64,000 bases of DNA from Pseudotabrizicola sediminis (lineage in GTDB: Bacteria; Pseudomonadota; Alphaproteobacteria; Rhodobacterales; Rhodobacteraceae): assembly GCF_004745575.1 (NCBI RefSeq), contig NZ_RPEM01000001.1, forward strand, positions 124,001-188,000. Reading direction: 5' to 3'. The first letter of the stretch is position 1; every line of letters starts with the position of its first letter. Positions 37,255 through 45,547 of the stretch are shown here, piece after piece. Under the pieces are notes generated by a model. It made no database searches. It had not been told where the DNA came from and saw only the letters and a program-made list of their open reading frames with translations. The position numbers and the translations under genes were made by a program.

Positions 37255-37839
37255 ATGGACCTGTCGCTGTCATCCTTGCTGTCTTTGGCCCGCTTTACTG
37301 TGCAAAACCCGCGGGAAGGCGCGCGGATGGTGATGGGGGCCAACCTGCCCATGGCCGCGCGCTGGGTGGCTCTGGCGCTGATGGCGGTGACATCGGCCAT
37401 TCTGGCGCATCTGGCCTTTGCGCTTATGCCGGCAGAGGCGCGCTCGGCGATGGACGGGGCGATGTCGAGCCCGCTGACCAGCGCTGTCATGCAAGGCGGG
37501 CTGATGCTGATCGCCGTTTTTGTCATGCACGCGGTCGGCCGCTGGCGGGGCGGCACCGGACGGTTCGAGGATGCGCTGATCCTGATGATCTGGTTGCAGT
37601 TCATTCTGTTGATCCTGCAGGTGGTGCAGATTGTCACGCAGGTGCTGCTGCCCCCGGCATCGGTGTTGGTGGGATACGTTTCGGTTGGCATTTTCCTGTG
37701 GTTGCTCAGTAACTTTGTGGCCGAGCTTCATGGATTTTCTTCAGTCTTGATGACGTTTTTGGGGGTGCTGGTGACATTGCTGGTCATCGGTTTCGCCTTG
37801 GCATTGCTGCTGATCCCGTTCGTGGGGCCGATGGTATGA
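37255..37839 (+). CDS. YIP1 family membrane protein, second of a pair in the suf operon
   Basis: 194 aa with about five hydrophobic helices. The N-terminal FTVQNPREGARMVMGANLPMAARWVALALMA and the central GRWRGGTGRFEDALILMIWLQF are typical of bacterial YIP1 (Pfam Yip1) proteins. It begins at the base after the previous stop and overlaps sufS by 4 nt (ATGA). Two adjacent YIP1-type proteins may form a heteromer in the membrane; nothing in the sequence shows a direct Fe-S role. Confidence 0.78.
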   Translation: MDLSLSSLLSLARFTVQNPREGARMVMGANLPMAARWVALALMAVTSAILAHLAFALMPAEARSAMDGAMSSPLTSAVMQGGLMLIAVFVMHAVGRWRGGTGRFEDALILMIWLQFILLILQVVQIVTQVLLPPASVLVGYVSVGIFLWLLSNFVAELHGFSSVLMTFLGVLVTLLVIGFALALLLIPFVGPMV

Positions 37840-39062
37840 CGGGCCTTGATGTCGCACAGATCCGCGCCGATTTTCCGATCCTGTCGCGGCAGGTGAATGG
37901 CAAGCCACTTGTCTATCTGGACAACGGCGCCTCGGCGCAAAAGCCCCAATGCGTCATTGATGCGGTGACCACGGCCTATTCTATGGAATATGCCAATGTT
38001 CACAGGGGCTTGCACTACCTTTCCAATCTTGCGACCGACAAGTATGAAGCGGTGCGCGGCATCATCGCGCGGTTTTTGAACGCGGGGTCGGAGGACGAGA
38101 TTGTCTTTACCACCGGCACCACCGAGGCGATCAACCTGATCTCTTACGCCTGGGCCGCACCCCGGTTTGAACCCGGTGATGAGGTGGTGCTGAGCATCAT
38201 GGAGCATCACGCCAATATCGTGCCCTGGCATTTCCTGCGCGAACGGCAGGGCGTGGTGCTGAAATGGGTCGATTGTGACGCCAATGGCGATCTGGACCCG
38301 CAGGCGGTGATTGATGCGATTGGTCCGCGCACCAAACTGGTGGCGATCACCCATATGTCAAACGTGCTGGGCACCGTGGTGGATGTGGCCAGCATTTGCC
38401 ACGCCGCCCGCGCGCGGGGGGTGGCCACGCTGGTAGACGGGTCGCAATCGGCGGTGCATATGCCCATCGACGTGCAGGCCATGGGCTGCGATTTCTTCGC
38501 CATCACCGGACATAAGCTTTACGGGCCAAGCGGTTCCGGCGCGATCTTCATCCGACGTGACAGGATGGATGAGATGCGGCCGTTCCTGGGTGGCGGCGAC
38601 ATGATCCGCGAGGTCGGGCGCGATACGGTCACCTACAACGACGCGCCAATGAAATTCGAGGCTGGCACACCGGGCATCGTGCAGCAGACGGGTCTGGGCG
38701 TGGCGCTGACTTATCTTATGGACATCGGGATGGACCGGATTACCGCGCATGAGCGGGGCTTGCGGGACTATGCGCAGACCCGGCTGTCTGGCCTTAACTG
38801 GCTGAACATTCAGGGCAATGCGGCGACCAAGGGAGCGATTTTCAGCTTCACGCTGAACGGTGCTGCCCATGCGCATGATATCTCGACCATTCTCGACAAA
38901 CGCGGCATTGCGGTGCGCGCGGGCACGCATTGTGCCATGCCGCTGATGGCGCATATGGGCGTTGGGGCCACATGCCGCGCGTCTTTCGCGATGTATAACA
39001 CGTCATCAGAGGTCGATGCGCTGGTCAGCGCGCTGGAGTTCTGCCACGAGATTTTCGGCTGA
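37836..39062 (+). CDS. sufS: Cysteine desulfurase SufS
   Basis: 408 aa, group II cysteine desulfurase. FPILSRQVNGKPLVYLDNGASAQKP starts the PLP fold; PLP Lys is K227 in ITGHKLYGPSG and the persulfide Cys is C366 in RAGTHCAMPLM. SufS normally hands sulfur to SufE or SufU, but neither is encoded in this operon. The operon also holds a second, NifS-type desulfurase near its start. The gene ends 84 bp before tRNA-Arg. Confidence 0.95.
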   Translation: MTGLDVAQIRADFPILSRQVNGKPLVYLDNGASAQKPQCVIDAVTTAYSMEYANVHRGLHYLSNLATDKYEAVRGIIARFLNAGSEDEIVFTTGTTEAINLISYAWAAPRFEPGDEVVLSIMEHHANIVPWHFLRERQGVVLKWVDCDANGDLDPQAVIDAIGPRTKLVAITHMSNVLGTVVDVASICHAARARGVATLVDGSQSAVHMPIDVQAMGCDFFAITGHKLYGPSGSGAIFIRRDRMDEMRPFLGGGDMIREVGRDTVTYNDAPMKFEAGTPGIVQQTGLGVALTYLMDIGMDRITAHERGLRDYAQTRLSGLNWLNIQGNAATKGAIFSFTLNGAAHAHDISTILDKRGIAVRAGTHCAMPLMAHMGVGATCRASFAMYNTSSEVDALVSALEFCHEIFG

Positions 39063-39146
39063 CGCCCGGATTTTTTGCCAAGTCAGGCCCGTGGCATTTC
39101 CTTTCCCGTTGCAGGGCCGCGCCAAGGCCGCTATAGAACCCCGCAG

Positions 39147-39223
39147 GCACCCATAGCTCAGCTGGATAGAGCGTTGCCCTCCGAAGGCAAAGGTCGCACG
39201 TTCGAATCGTGCTGGGTGCACCA
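39147..39223 (+). tRNA. tRNA-Arg (anticodon CCG)
   Basis: A 77-nt cloverleaf: acceptor arms GCACCCA (39147-39153) and TGGGTGC (39213-39219), anticodon loop CTCCGAA closed by TTGCC/GGCAA, T-loop TTCGAAT and an encoded CCA at 39221-39223. The anticodon CCG reads CGG. The 110 bp downstream are AT-rich, but I see no integrase or att duplication. Confidence 0.95.
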
Positions 39224-39339
39224 GATCTCTTACATCAAGTGTTGCAGGGGGCTGAATGGCCCGTACTTTGCTTCAATGTCCTGTTAACCGATAATGCATA
39301 TTATGTAATATAAAGATCTTGTGGCGCTGGGAACCGGCC

Positions 39340-40500
39340 CTAAACCACGGCCAGTTCCCGGAACGCCCGGCCTTCGACCATGCGCGCCACGGAAAGATCG
39401 CTCAGGTCAATCGTCTGCCAGCCCCCCGTGAGGATGTGTTCGGCAATGCCGCGCCCCACGGCGGGCGCTTGTTGCAACCCGTGGCCGGAGAAGCCGTTGC
39501 ACAGCACAAGGTTCGGCACATCCGGATGCGGCCCCAGAATGGCGTTCTGGTCCAGCGTGTTATAGGCGTAATGCCCGACCCAGTGCCGCACCACCTTGAC
39601 CGCATCGAACCCCGGCGCGCGGGCGTAAAGCTGTTCCCAGATCACCTCTTCAAACAGGTGCAGGTCCGGCTCGAAATCATCCGCCGCGCATGGGCCATCA
39701 TCCTGTGGCACCGTGGCGGTGATCCAGTGGTTTTGCTCGGGCCGCAGGTAGAACCCGGCATCGACCAGCAAAGGCGCATCCGGGTGGCGCGCGTTGGGCG
39801 CGTCGATGACAAAGACCGTGCGTTTGCGCGGCTCTACTGCCAAGGACAGGCCCGCCATCTGGCACACCTGCGCGGCACGGGTGCCGGCGGCGTTGACCGC
39901 AAAGCGGCAGGCCACGTCTCCTGCCCGCTCCAGCACCACGCCCGCCACCTGACCGCCCGCCATGCGCAGCCCCGTCACCCGTTCGGTCACAAAGCGCGCG
40001 CCCTGCGCCTTGGCCTGCGCGCGAAAGCCTGACAGCAGGCCCATGTTGTCAAACCAACCCTCGCCCGTCGCGCCAAAGCTGCCTGCGGTCAGGTCGTCCA
40101 CCTCCAGCCACGGAAAGCGCGCCTTGATCTGTGCAGGCGTCCACACCTCTGTCGCAGCCCCATGCGCGCGCTGCATCTGCGCCACGTCGTTCAAGGTGGT
40201 GGCCCCGTCGGCACTGTGCGCCAGAAACAGATAGCCCTGTTCCTTCAGCCCCAGATCCAGCCCCATCCGCGCCTTGAAATCGCGGATAAAGCCGATGCCA
40301 AAGCGCGAAACCTGCACATTGACCGCCGTGGTGAACTGCTGCCGGATCGACGCCACTGACAGCGCGGTCGAGGCGCGGGCGAATGTCGGGTCCTGCTCGA
40401 CCACCAGCACATCGAGGCCCGGCTGCATCAGCGTCAGCCAATAGGCAACCGACGCCCCCATCACCGCTCCGCCGATGACCACCACATCCGCCTGCATCAT
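39340..40500 (-). CDS. FAD-dependent oxidoreductase, DAO family
   Basis: 386 aa. The N-terminal dinucleotide motif DVVVIGGAVMGASVAYWL and the C-terminal NAILGPHPDVPNLVLCNGFSGHGLQQAPAVGRGIAEHI are typical of the D-amino-acid/sarcosine/glycine oxidase (DAO) family. The RQQFTTAVNVQVS segment resembles FOXRED1- and sarcosine-oxidase-like members. Substrate is probably an amino acid or N-methylated amine, but no neighbouring transporter or pathway gene narrows it. It is divergent from the LuxR-type regulator. Confidence 0.83.
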   Translation of the reverse strand: MMQADVVVIGGAVMGASVAYWLTLMQPGLDVLVVEQDPTFARASTALSVASIRQQFTTAVNVQVSRFGIGFIRDFKARMGLDLGLKEQGYLFLAHSADGATTLNDVAQMQRAHGAATEVWTPAQIKARFPWLEVDDLTAGSFGATGEGWFDNMGLLSGFRAQAKAQGARFVTERVTGLRMAGGQVAGVVLERAGDVACRFAVNAAGTRAAQVCQMAGLSLAVEPRKRTVFVIDAPNARHPDAPLLVDAGFYLRPEQNHWITATVPQDDGPCAADDFEPDLHLFEEVIWEQLYARAPGFDAVKVVRHWVGHYAYNTLDQNAILGPHPDVPNLVLCNGFSGHGLQQAPAVGRGIAEHILTGGWQTIDLSDLSVARMVEGRAFRELAVV

Positions 40501-40525
40501 ACGCCCTTTTCAGAATCACAGAAGT

Positions 40526-40554
40526 TTGACCAAACGGCCAACGAGGGTTAGAAC
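40526..40554 (+). promoter_or_regulatory. Sigma-70-type promoter of the LuxR-type gene
   Basis: TTGACC (40526-40531), a 17-bp spacer and TAGAAC (40549-40554) lie 43 bp before the ATG. The -10 is identical to that proposed for iscR. I see no 20-bp lux-box palindrome. Confidence 0.6.
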
Positions 40555-40596
40555 AACACTCGGGGTCAAGGACAAGGTGCCTTCACGGGCAGAACG

Positions 40597-41391
40597 ATGG
40601 GGACCAACATGACGGCAGCTCTGCCGCTTATTTCGAGCATGGCCGAGGCCGGCACGGTGGATGAGGTCTGGGGCCTGGCTACGGGGTTTTTCGGCAGCCT
40701 TGGCTTTGGCCGCGCCAACTATGGATTTACCCGCTTTTTGTACATGCGCAACGTGGGCGACCCGGATGACGCGATTTTCCTGACCACCGGCGATGCCGAC
40801 TATGCCCGATTCTATTTTCAGAACGGCTTTTACGCCCGCACCCCGGTGTATCGCTGGGCGGTGTCGAATGTCGGGGCCTGCACCTGGAAATGGGTCAGGG
40901 ACGCATTCGAGGCCGGGCAGCTGACGCCCGAGGAAATGGATGCCGTCCGGCAGAACGCCGCCATCGGCATCGTCGCCGGCGTGTCGATCAGCTTTCCCGA
41001 AGCGTCAACTCGGTCCAAGGGCGCGCTGGGTCTGATTGCCGATCCCGGCATCAGCGCTGATCAGGTCGAGGCGATCTGGGACCGGCACAGGGACGAGCTG
41101 ATGGCGGTGGCCCATCTGATGCATCTCAAGATCATCACCCTGCCCCAGCCCGCCGCCAAGCGCAGCCTGACGACTCGCCAGCGGCAGGCGCTGGAATGGG
41201 TGGCCGATGGCAAGACCACGCAGGATGTGGCGATGCTGATGGAGGTTTCCCCCGCAATGGTGGAAAAACACCTGCGTCTGGCACGCGAAGCGCTACAGGT
41301 AGAGACGACGACACAAGCTGTTGCAAAAGCTTCACTTTTGAACATGATTTTCCAGCGTGTTTCTAAGGCTCCGATGGTAGGGAAATCCTGA
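40597..41391 (+). CDS. LuxR-family autoinducer-binding transcriptional regulator (solo)
   Basis: 264 aa from ATG 40597 (a second ATG at 40609 is possible). The N-terminal ~170 residues fit the autoinducer-binding domain (YARTPVYRWAVSNVGACTWKW). The C-terminus is a GerE-type helix-turn-helix: SLTTRQRQALEWVADGKTTQDVAMLMEVSPAMVEKHLRLAREALQVETTTQAVAKA. No luxI homologue is in the window, so it is a LuxR solo here; signal and targets are unknown. Confidence 0.85.
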   Translation: MGTNMTAALPLISSMAEAGTVDEVWGLATGFFGSLGFGRANYGFTRFLYMRNVGDPDDAIFLTTGDADYARFYFQNGFYARTPVYRWAVSNVGACTWKWVRDAFEAGQLTPEEMDAVRQNAAIGIVAGVSISFPEASTRSKGALGLIADPGISADQVEAIWDRHRDELMAVAHLMHLKIITLPQPAAKRSLTTRQRQALEWVADGKTTQDVAMLMEVSPAMVEKHLRLAREALQVETTTQAVAKASLLNMIFQRVSKAPMVGKS

Positions 41392-41635
41392 CTTACGCAG
41401 CGTCACCTTTTGACGCATTGTGGACGGGTTCCGTGAGTGGTCGCCTTCGGGCAATGGAACGGCCAGTGGCAGGCAATGCATTTACATTGTTTTGACACGG
41501 GTCATCTCTCGGCCCCGGGGATCTCCAGTCCCTTGGGTTTTTAACTCTGCTGGTCGCGTCAATTGCAGGCCTGACCGTCAGACTGTTCCGCTTGTGCTTT
41601 GTCCTCATCCCCAATGGTGTGGCGCAAGCAAATTG

Positions 41636-41668
41636 CGGTGCGTCCCGTCAGGGGCGCACCGTTTTTTT
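41636..41668 (+). terminator. Strong Rho-independent terminator without an adjacent gene
   Basis: CGGTGCG-T-CCC (41636-41646) pairs with GGG-G-CGCACCG (41651-41661) around a GTCA tetraloop and is followed by seven T residues. The nearest upstream plus-strand gene ends 245 bp earlier. Confidence 0.85.
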
Positions 41669-41725
41669 GTGTCTGGTCCTGCGCTGGTCTGCGCCCCCTG
41701 CCCTGCGCCAGGCTGGTCTGCCATG

Positions 41726-41750
41726 AAAAAGGGCGGCCCGAGGACCGCCC
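41726..41750 (-). terminator. Rho-independent terminator of rpsB-tsf
   Basis: GGGCGG / CCGCCC (41731-41750) is followed on the minus strand by five T residues (41730-41726), 24 bp after the tsf stop. Confidence 0.8.
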
Positions 41751-41774
41751 TGTTCCCGTCCGGTCGGGCTGAAA

Positions 41775-42683
41775 TCAGCCCTGAACCATTTTCGCGACTT
41801 CTGCCGCGAAATCTTCTTCTTTTTTCTCGATGCCTTCGCCGACGGCTACGCGGGCATAGCCCACGATCTCGACACCGGCCTCTTTGGCGGCTTGTTCCAC
41901 CGTCAGGTCGGGGTTGATGACAAAGGCCTGACCCAGCAGCGTGTTTTCGGCCAGGAATTTCTTCATGCGGCCCGGGATGATGTTCTGGGTGATCACGTTC
42001 TCGGGCTTGGGCTTGGCCGAGGTCGCGTTTTCTTCCAGTGCCTTGGCGGTCTGCACGGTCAGCTCACGCTCGACCACAACCGGGTCCATCGTGGCTTCCG
42101 ACAGCGACAGCGGTGCGGTGGCGGCGATGTGCATGGCGAACTGCTTGCCGATGGCCTGTGCCTTGTCGGCCGGGCCGTTCAGCGCGACCAGCACGCCGAT
42201 CTTGCCCATGCCATCAGCGGCAGCGTTGTGGACATAGGACACAACGGTTTCGCCCTCAAGGATGTGCATCCGGCGGAAGGTCATGTTCTCGCCAATGCGG
42301 GCGATCGATTCCTGAATCACCTCATCAACGGTCTTGCCGTTCAGGTGCGCGGCTTTCACCACTTCAACCGAATCGCCAGTGGTCAGCGCCACATTGGCAA
42401 CATCGCGCACCAGCGCCTGAAAGTCGGCGTTCTTGGCGACAAAGTCGGTTTCCGAGTTGATCTCGACAGCCACGCCCTTGCCGGTGGTCACAGCCACGCC
42501 GACCAGACCTTCGGCAGCGACACGGTCGGCCTTCTTGGCGGCTTTGGCCAGACCCTTGGTGCGCAGCCAGTCGATGGCGGCATCCATGTCGCCATTGCTT
42601 TCGGTCAGGGCCTTTTTCACGTCCATCATGCCTGCGCCGGTGGATTCGCGCAGTTCTTTCACCATTGCTGCGGTGATTGTCAT
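41775..42683 (-). CDS. tsf: Elongation factor Ts
   Basis: 302 aa from the ATG at 42683, preceded by GGGAG; a longer frame to 42743 has no ribosome-binding site. The N-terminal UBA-like domain ([23 protein letters not shown]) and the TDFVAKN motif ([14 protein letters not shown]) are diagnostic. It recycles EF-Tu by GDP/GTP exchange. It follows rpsB in the usual order. Confidence 0.97.
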   Translation of the reverse strand: MTITAAMVKELRESTGAGMMDVKKALTESNGDMDAAIDWLRTKGLAKAAKKADRVAAEGLVGVAVTTGKGVAVEINSETDFVAKNADFQALVRDVANVALTTGDSVEVVKAAHLNGKTVDEVIQESIARIGENMTFRRMHILEGETVVSYVHNAAADGMGKIGVLVALNGPADKAQAIGKQFAMHIAATAPLSLSEATMDPVVVERELTVQTAKALEENATSAKPKPENVITQNIIPGRMKKFLAENTLLGQAFVINPDLTVEQAAKEAGVEIVGYARVAVGEGIEKKEEDFAAEVAKMVQG

Positions 42684-42715
42684 GGTCAGTCTCCCGAATT
42701 CCATAAAATGGGGTT

Positions 42716-42736
42716 GGCGGGGGTTATCCCCCCGCC
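42716..42736 (-). promoter_or_regulatory. GC-rich hairpin between rpsB and tsf
   Basis: GGCGGGGG (42716-42723) pairs with CCCCCGCC around a TTAT loop. There is no immediate T-tract, so it is more likely an mRNA-stability or attenuation element than a full terminator. Confidence 0.5.
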
Positions 42737-42760
42737 ATGTCACAAATTGACGACAGCCAA

Positions 42761-43531
42761 TCAGGCTTCGGCAGGGGCTTCTTCCAGCGCTTCTTCGGCA
42801 GGCGCTTCTTCCAGCGCGCCAAGGTCAACGCCAGCCGCGCCCATCTGGGCCGACATGCCGTCAAGCGCTGCACGGGCGATCAGCTCGCAATAGAGCGCAA
42901 TCGCACGGGCCGCATCGTCGTTGCCGGGGATCACATAATCCACGCCGCGTGGCGAGCAGTTGGTGTCGACCACGGCCACAACCGGAATGCCCAGCTTCTT
43001 GGCTTCCAGAATCGCCAGGTCTTCCTTGCCCACATCGATGATGAAGATCAGGTCAGGCGTGCCGCCCATTTCGCGGATGCCGCCAAGCGAGGCCTGCAGC
43101 TTGGCCTGATCGCGTTCCATGCCAAGACGTTCTTTCTTGGTCAGACCTTCGGCACCGGCAGCCAGCCGCTCGTCGATCTGCTTCAGACGCTGGATCGAGG
43201 CGGAAATGGTTTTCCAGTTGGTCAGCGTGCCGCCCAGCCAGCGGTGGTTCATGTAGAACTGCGCGCAACGCTCTGCGGCTTCGGCAATCGGCTTTTGCGC
43301 CTGACGCTTGGTGCCGACGAACAGGATGCGGCCGCCCTTGGCAACCGTGTCACGCACGACCTTGAGCGCCTGATCCAGCATCGGAACAGTCTGCGTCAGG
43401 TCAAGGATGTGAATCCCGTTGCGGTCGCCGTAGATGTATTCGCCCATCTTCGGGTTCCAGCGTTGCGTCTGGTGACCGTAGTGAACGCCAGCTTCAAGCA
43501 GCTGACGCATGGTAAATTCTGGGAGCGCCAT
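42761..43531 (-). CDS. rpsB: 30S ribosomal protein S2
   Basis: 256 aa. [28 protein letters not shown] is the S2 N-terminus, and the [22 protein letters not shown] region near the C-terminus fits. AAAAGGA lies 9 nt before ATG 43531 and 3 nt before ATG 43537, so I take the former. The C-terminal tail is an imperfect acidic repeat ([16 protein letters not shown]), a common variable extension of alphaproteobacterial S2. Confidence 0.97.
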   Translation of the reverse strand: MALPEFTMRQLLEAGVHYGHQTQRWNPKMGEYIYGDRNGIHILDLTQTVPMLDQALKVVRDTVAKGGRILFVGTKRQAQKPIAEAAERCAQFYMNHRWLGGTLTNWKTISASIQRLKQIDERLAAGAEGLTKKERLGMERDQAKLQASLGGIREMGGTPDLIFIIDVGKEDLAILEAKKLGIPVVAVVDTNCSPRGVDYVIPGNDDAARAIALYCELIARAALDGMSAQMGAAGVDLGALEEAPAEEALEEAPAEA

Positions 43532-43648
43532 GTCCATGTATCCTTTTCCGGTTTGCGCCTCGGCAAGTGTTCTCAGGGTTTCCCCCAACCGGTGGACCAA
43601 ACGGGATGTCTCCCCGTCATGGCCCGCACCTGCCTGTGAAGTGGCGTG

Positions 43649-43677
43649 TCGTTACCCCCATCGCCGTGCAATGGCAA
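43649..43677 (-). promoter_or_regulatory. Promoter of rpsB-tsf
   Basis: On the minus strand TTGCCA (43677-43672), a 17-bp spacer and TAACGA (43654-43649) lie 118 bp before the rpsB start. This leaves a leader of about 110 nt, as is usual for ribosomal-protein operons with autoregulation. Confidence 0.55.
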
Positions 43678-43734
43678 GCGTGAACCTTGTGCTGCACTGC
43701 AGAAAGACTAGAATAAGCCGAAAGGAGATTGCGC

Positions 43735-44751
43735 ATGGCAACCAAGATCAATCTGGCCCTGCAGGGCGGCGGCGCGCATGGGGCTTTTACCTGGGGCGTG
43801 CTCGACCGGCTGCTGGACGAAGACAGCATCGAGATCGCCGCGATTTCCGGCACCTCGGCGGGCGCGCTGAATGCGGCAGCGCTGAAGGCGGGGATGATTT
43901 CGGGCGGGCGCAAGGGCGCGAAGGCATCGCTTGCCAAGCTGTGGCGCGATGTGGCGCGGGTGTCTGATCTGCGCATCCCAGAATGGATGCAGCCGATGGT
44001 TCCCGGGTTCGAGGCGCTGGGGCAGTTTGCGATGTCGATGTCGCCGTTTTCACCGGCGGGCATGGCTGCACAAGTCTACACCCCCTATGCATGGGGGCCG
44101 ATGTGGCGCAACCCGCTGGAGCGGATCGTGCGGCGGCTGGATTTCAGCCGGGTCTGCGCAGACGACGGCCCGCGCCTCTATATCGGGGCCACACGGGTTG
44201 ATACCGGGCGTATCCGCATCTTTTCAGGCGAAGAGATCACCCCCGAGGCGCTGATGGCCTCGGCCTGTCTGCCGACGGTGTTTCAGGCGGTGGAAATCGA
44301 CGGCCATGCCTATTGGGATGGCGGCTACGCCGGCAATCCGGCGATGTTCCCGCTGTACCAGCCCGATCTGCCCGATGATGTGCTGATTGTGTCGATCAAC
44401 CCCCTGCTGCGCGAAGGGGTGCCGAAAACCCCGATCGACATTCAGAACCGGGTCAATGAAATCAGCTTCAATTCGGCCCTGCTGGGCGAGTTGCGCGCCG
44501 TGCATTTCGTGCGGCGCCTGCTGCGTGACGGGCGGCTGGAAAGCGGCACCATGAAGGCGATCCGCACCCATCTGATCAGCGATGATGCGCTGATGACCGA
44601 AATGACCGGGGCCACCAAGATGTCGCCTTCGCCCACGCTGATTGCGCGGCTGCGGGCTGCCGGACATGCGGCAACCGATACGTTTCTGGAAGCGCATGGC
44701 AAAAAGCTGGGGCACGAGGCCAGCTTTGATCTGCGAACCCTATTTGGCTGA
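43735..44751 (+). CDS. Patatin-like phospholipase family protein
   Basis: 338 aa from ATG 43735, well placed after AAAGGAG; the in-frame TTG at 43729 overlaps that site. The oxyanion motif is LALQGGGAHGAFTWG, the nucleophile S41 lies in ISGTSAGALNAA, and the catalytic-dyad Asp D195 lies in YWDGGYAGNPA. It belongs to the bacterial patatin group of serine lipid acyl hydrolases. No signal peptide is visible. It overlaps the convergent DUF502 gene by 12 nt. Confidence 0.88.
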   Translation: MATKINLALQGGGAHGAFTWGVLDRLLDEDSIEIAAISGTSAGALNAAALKAGMISGGRKGAKASLAKLWRDVARVSDLRIPEWMQPMVPGFEALGQFAMSMSPFSPAGMAAQVYTPYAWGPMWRNPLERIVRRLDFSRVCADDGPRLYIGATRVDTGRIRIFSGEEITPEALMASACLPTVFQAVEIDGHAYWDGGYAGNPAMFPLYQPDLPDDVLIVSINPLLREGVPKTPIDIQNRVNEISFNSALLGELRAVHFVRRLLRDGRLESGTMKAIRTHLISDDALMTEMTGATKMSPSPTLIARLRAAGHAATDTFLEAHGKKLGHEASFDLRTLFG

Positions 44752-45459
44752 CGGATTGCGCACCGGCACCCCGGCGGCTTCCTTGCCGTTGGGGTAGACC
44801 AGCCCGGCCGAGATGATAAGCTTGGCCGCGTCTTCCACCTTCATGTCCAGATAGACCACGTCTTTTTCCGGCACATAGAGAAGGAACCCCGAGGTCGGGT
44901 TGGGCGTGGTCGGCAAAAAGATCGAGATCACGTCCAGATAGCCTTCGTGATTCAGCTTGGCCTGCAATTCACCCTTGGCGCGGGTCGACACAAAGCCGAT
45001 GGCCCAGATATGTTCCTTGGGGTACTGCACCAGACAGGCACGTTCAAAGCTGCTTTCATTCTGCGAAAACACGGTTTCGGCAATCTGCTTCAACCCGTTG
45101 TACAGCGAGCGGACCACCGGCATCCGGTCGACCAGCCCTTCGGCCCAGGTCAGGAACTTGCGCCCGATAAAGCCCTTGCCCAGCCAGCCGATAAAGACGG
45201 TGAAGACCAGAAACACCGCCACGCCAACCCCGCGCACCGGGATGGTCGCCTCAGGTCCGAACCATTGCCGCACCAGAACGTCGGGCTTCCACGGACCGGG
45301 GATCAGCGGCAGGATCCAGCCGTCGATCCAGCCCACCACGGTCCAGATCAGATAGATCGTCAGCCCGATGGGCAGCACCACCACAAGCCCGGTCAGGAAT
45401 GACGCGCGCAGACCTGCAAGCAGGCTGCGTCGTTTGGTCGGGTGGTGTGGTTCTGACAT
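44740..45459 (-). CDS. DUF502 family membrane protein
   Basis: 239 aa. Two N-terminal membrane helices (ASFLTGLVVVLPIGLTIYLIWTV and GVGVAVFLVFTVFIGWLG) with GLVDRMPVVRSLYNGLKQ and the P-rich FLPTTPNPTSGFLLYVPEKDVVYLDM are the DUF502 pattern. The family function is unknown, though homologues affect envelope traits. Its last 12 nt overlap the 3' end of the patatin gene on the other strand. Confidence 0.88.
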   Translation of the reverse strand: MSEPHHPTKRRSLLAGLRASFLTGLVVVLPIGLTIYLIWTVVGWIDGWILPLIPGPWKPDVLVRQWFGPEATIPVRGVGVAVFLVFTVFIGWLGKGFIGRKFLTWAEGLVDRMPVVRSLYNGLKQIAETVFSQNESSFERACLVQYPKEHIWAIGFVSTRAKGELQAKLNHEGYLDVISIFLPTTPNPTSGFLLYVPEKDVVYLDMKVEDAAKLIISAGLVYPNGKEAAGVPVRNPSAK

Positions 45460-45547
45460 GATCCCTCGCTGTTGCGGTGATAATTAGGCAAGGGTCCGTC
45501 AAGGCACAATGGGCTGATGCTGCAAGCCCCCTGTCGCCACGTGAAAT

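Larger units (their letters stand above)
41392..41774. other. 383-bp intergenic region between the LuxR-type gene and tsf
   Basis: No credible gene. It holds a strong plus-strand terminator (41636-41668) placed 245 bp beyond the LuxR-type stop and the minus-strand tsf terminator (41726-41750). A TTGACA is at 41492-41497, but no -10 follows at the right distance. The stretch could be a long 3' UTR or carry an undetected small RNA. Confidence 0.6.

Noticed and set aside
39224-39339. Integration site at the 3' end of tRNA-Arg
   Set aside because: The region is AT-rich, but there is no integrase, no direct repeat of the tRNA end and no change in gene style downstream.
40501-40596. lux box before the LuxR-type gene
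   Set aside because: TTGACC and GGTCAA occur as spaced arms, but one is the -35 and there is no 20-bp lux-type palindrome.
41420-41917. 165-aa plus-strand frame in the luxR-tsf gap
   Set aside because: It runs through both terminators and into the 3' end of tsf, and its composition is Cys/Arg/Pro-rich.
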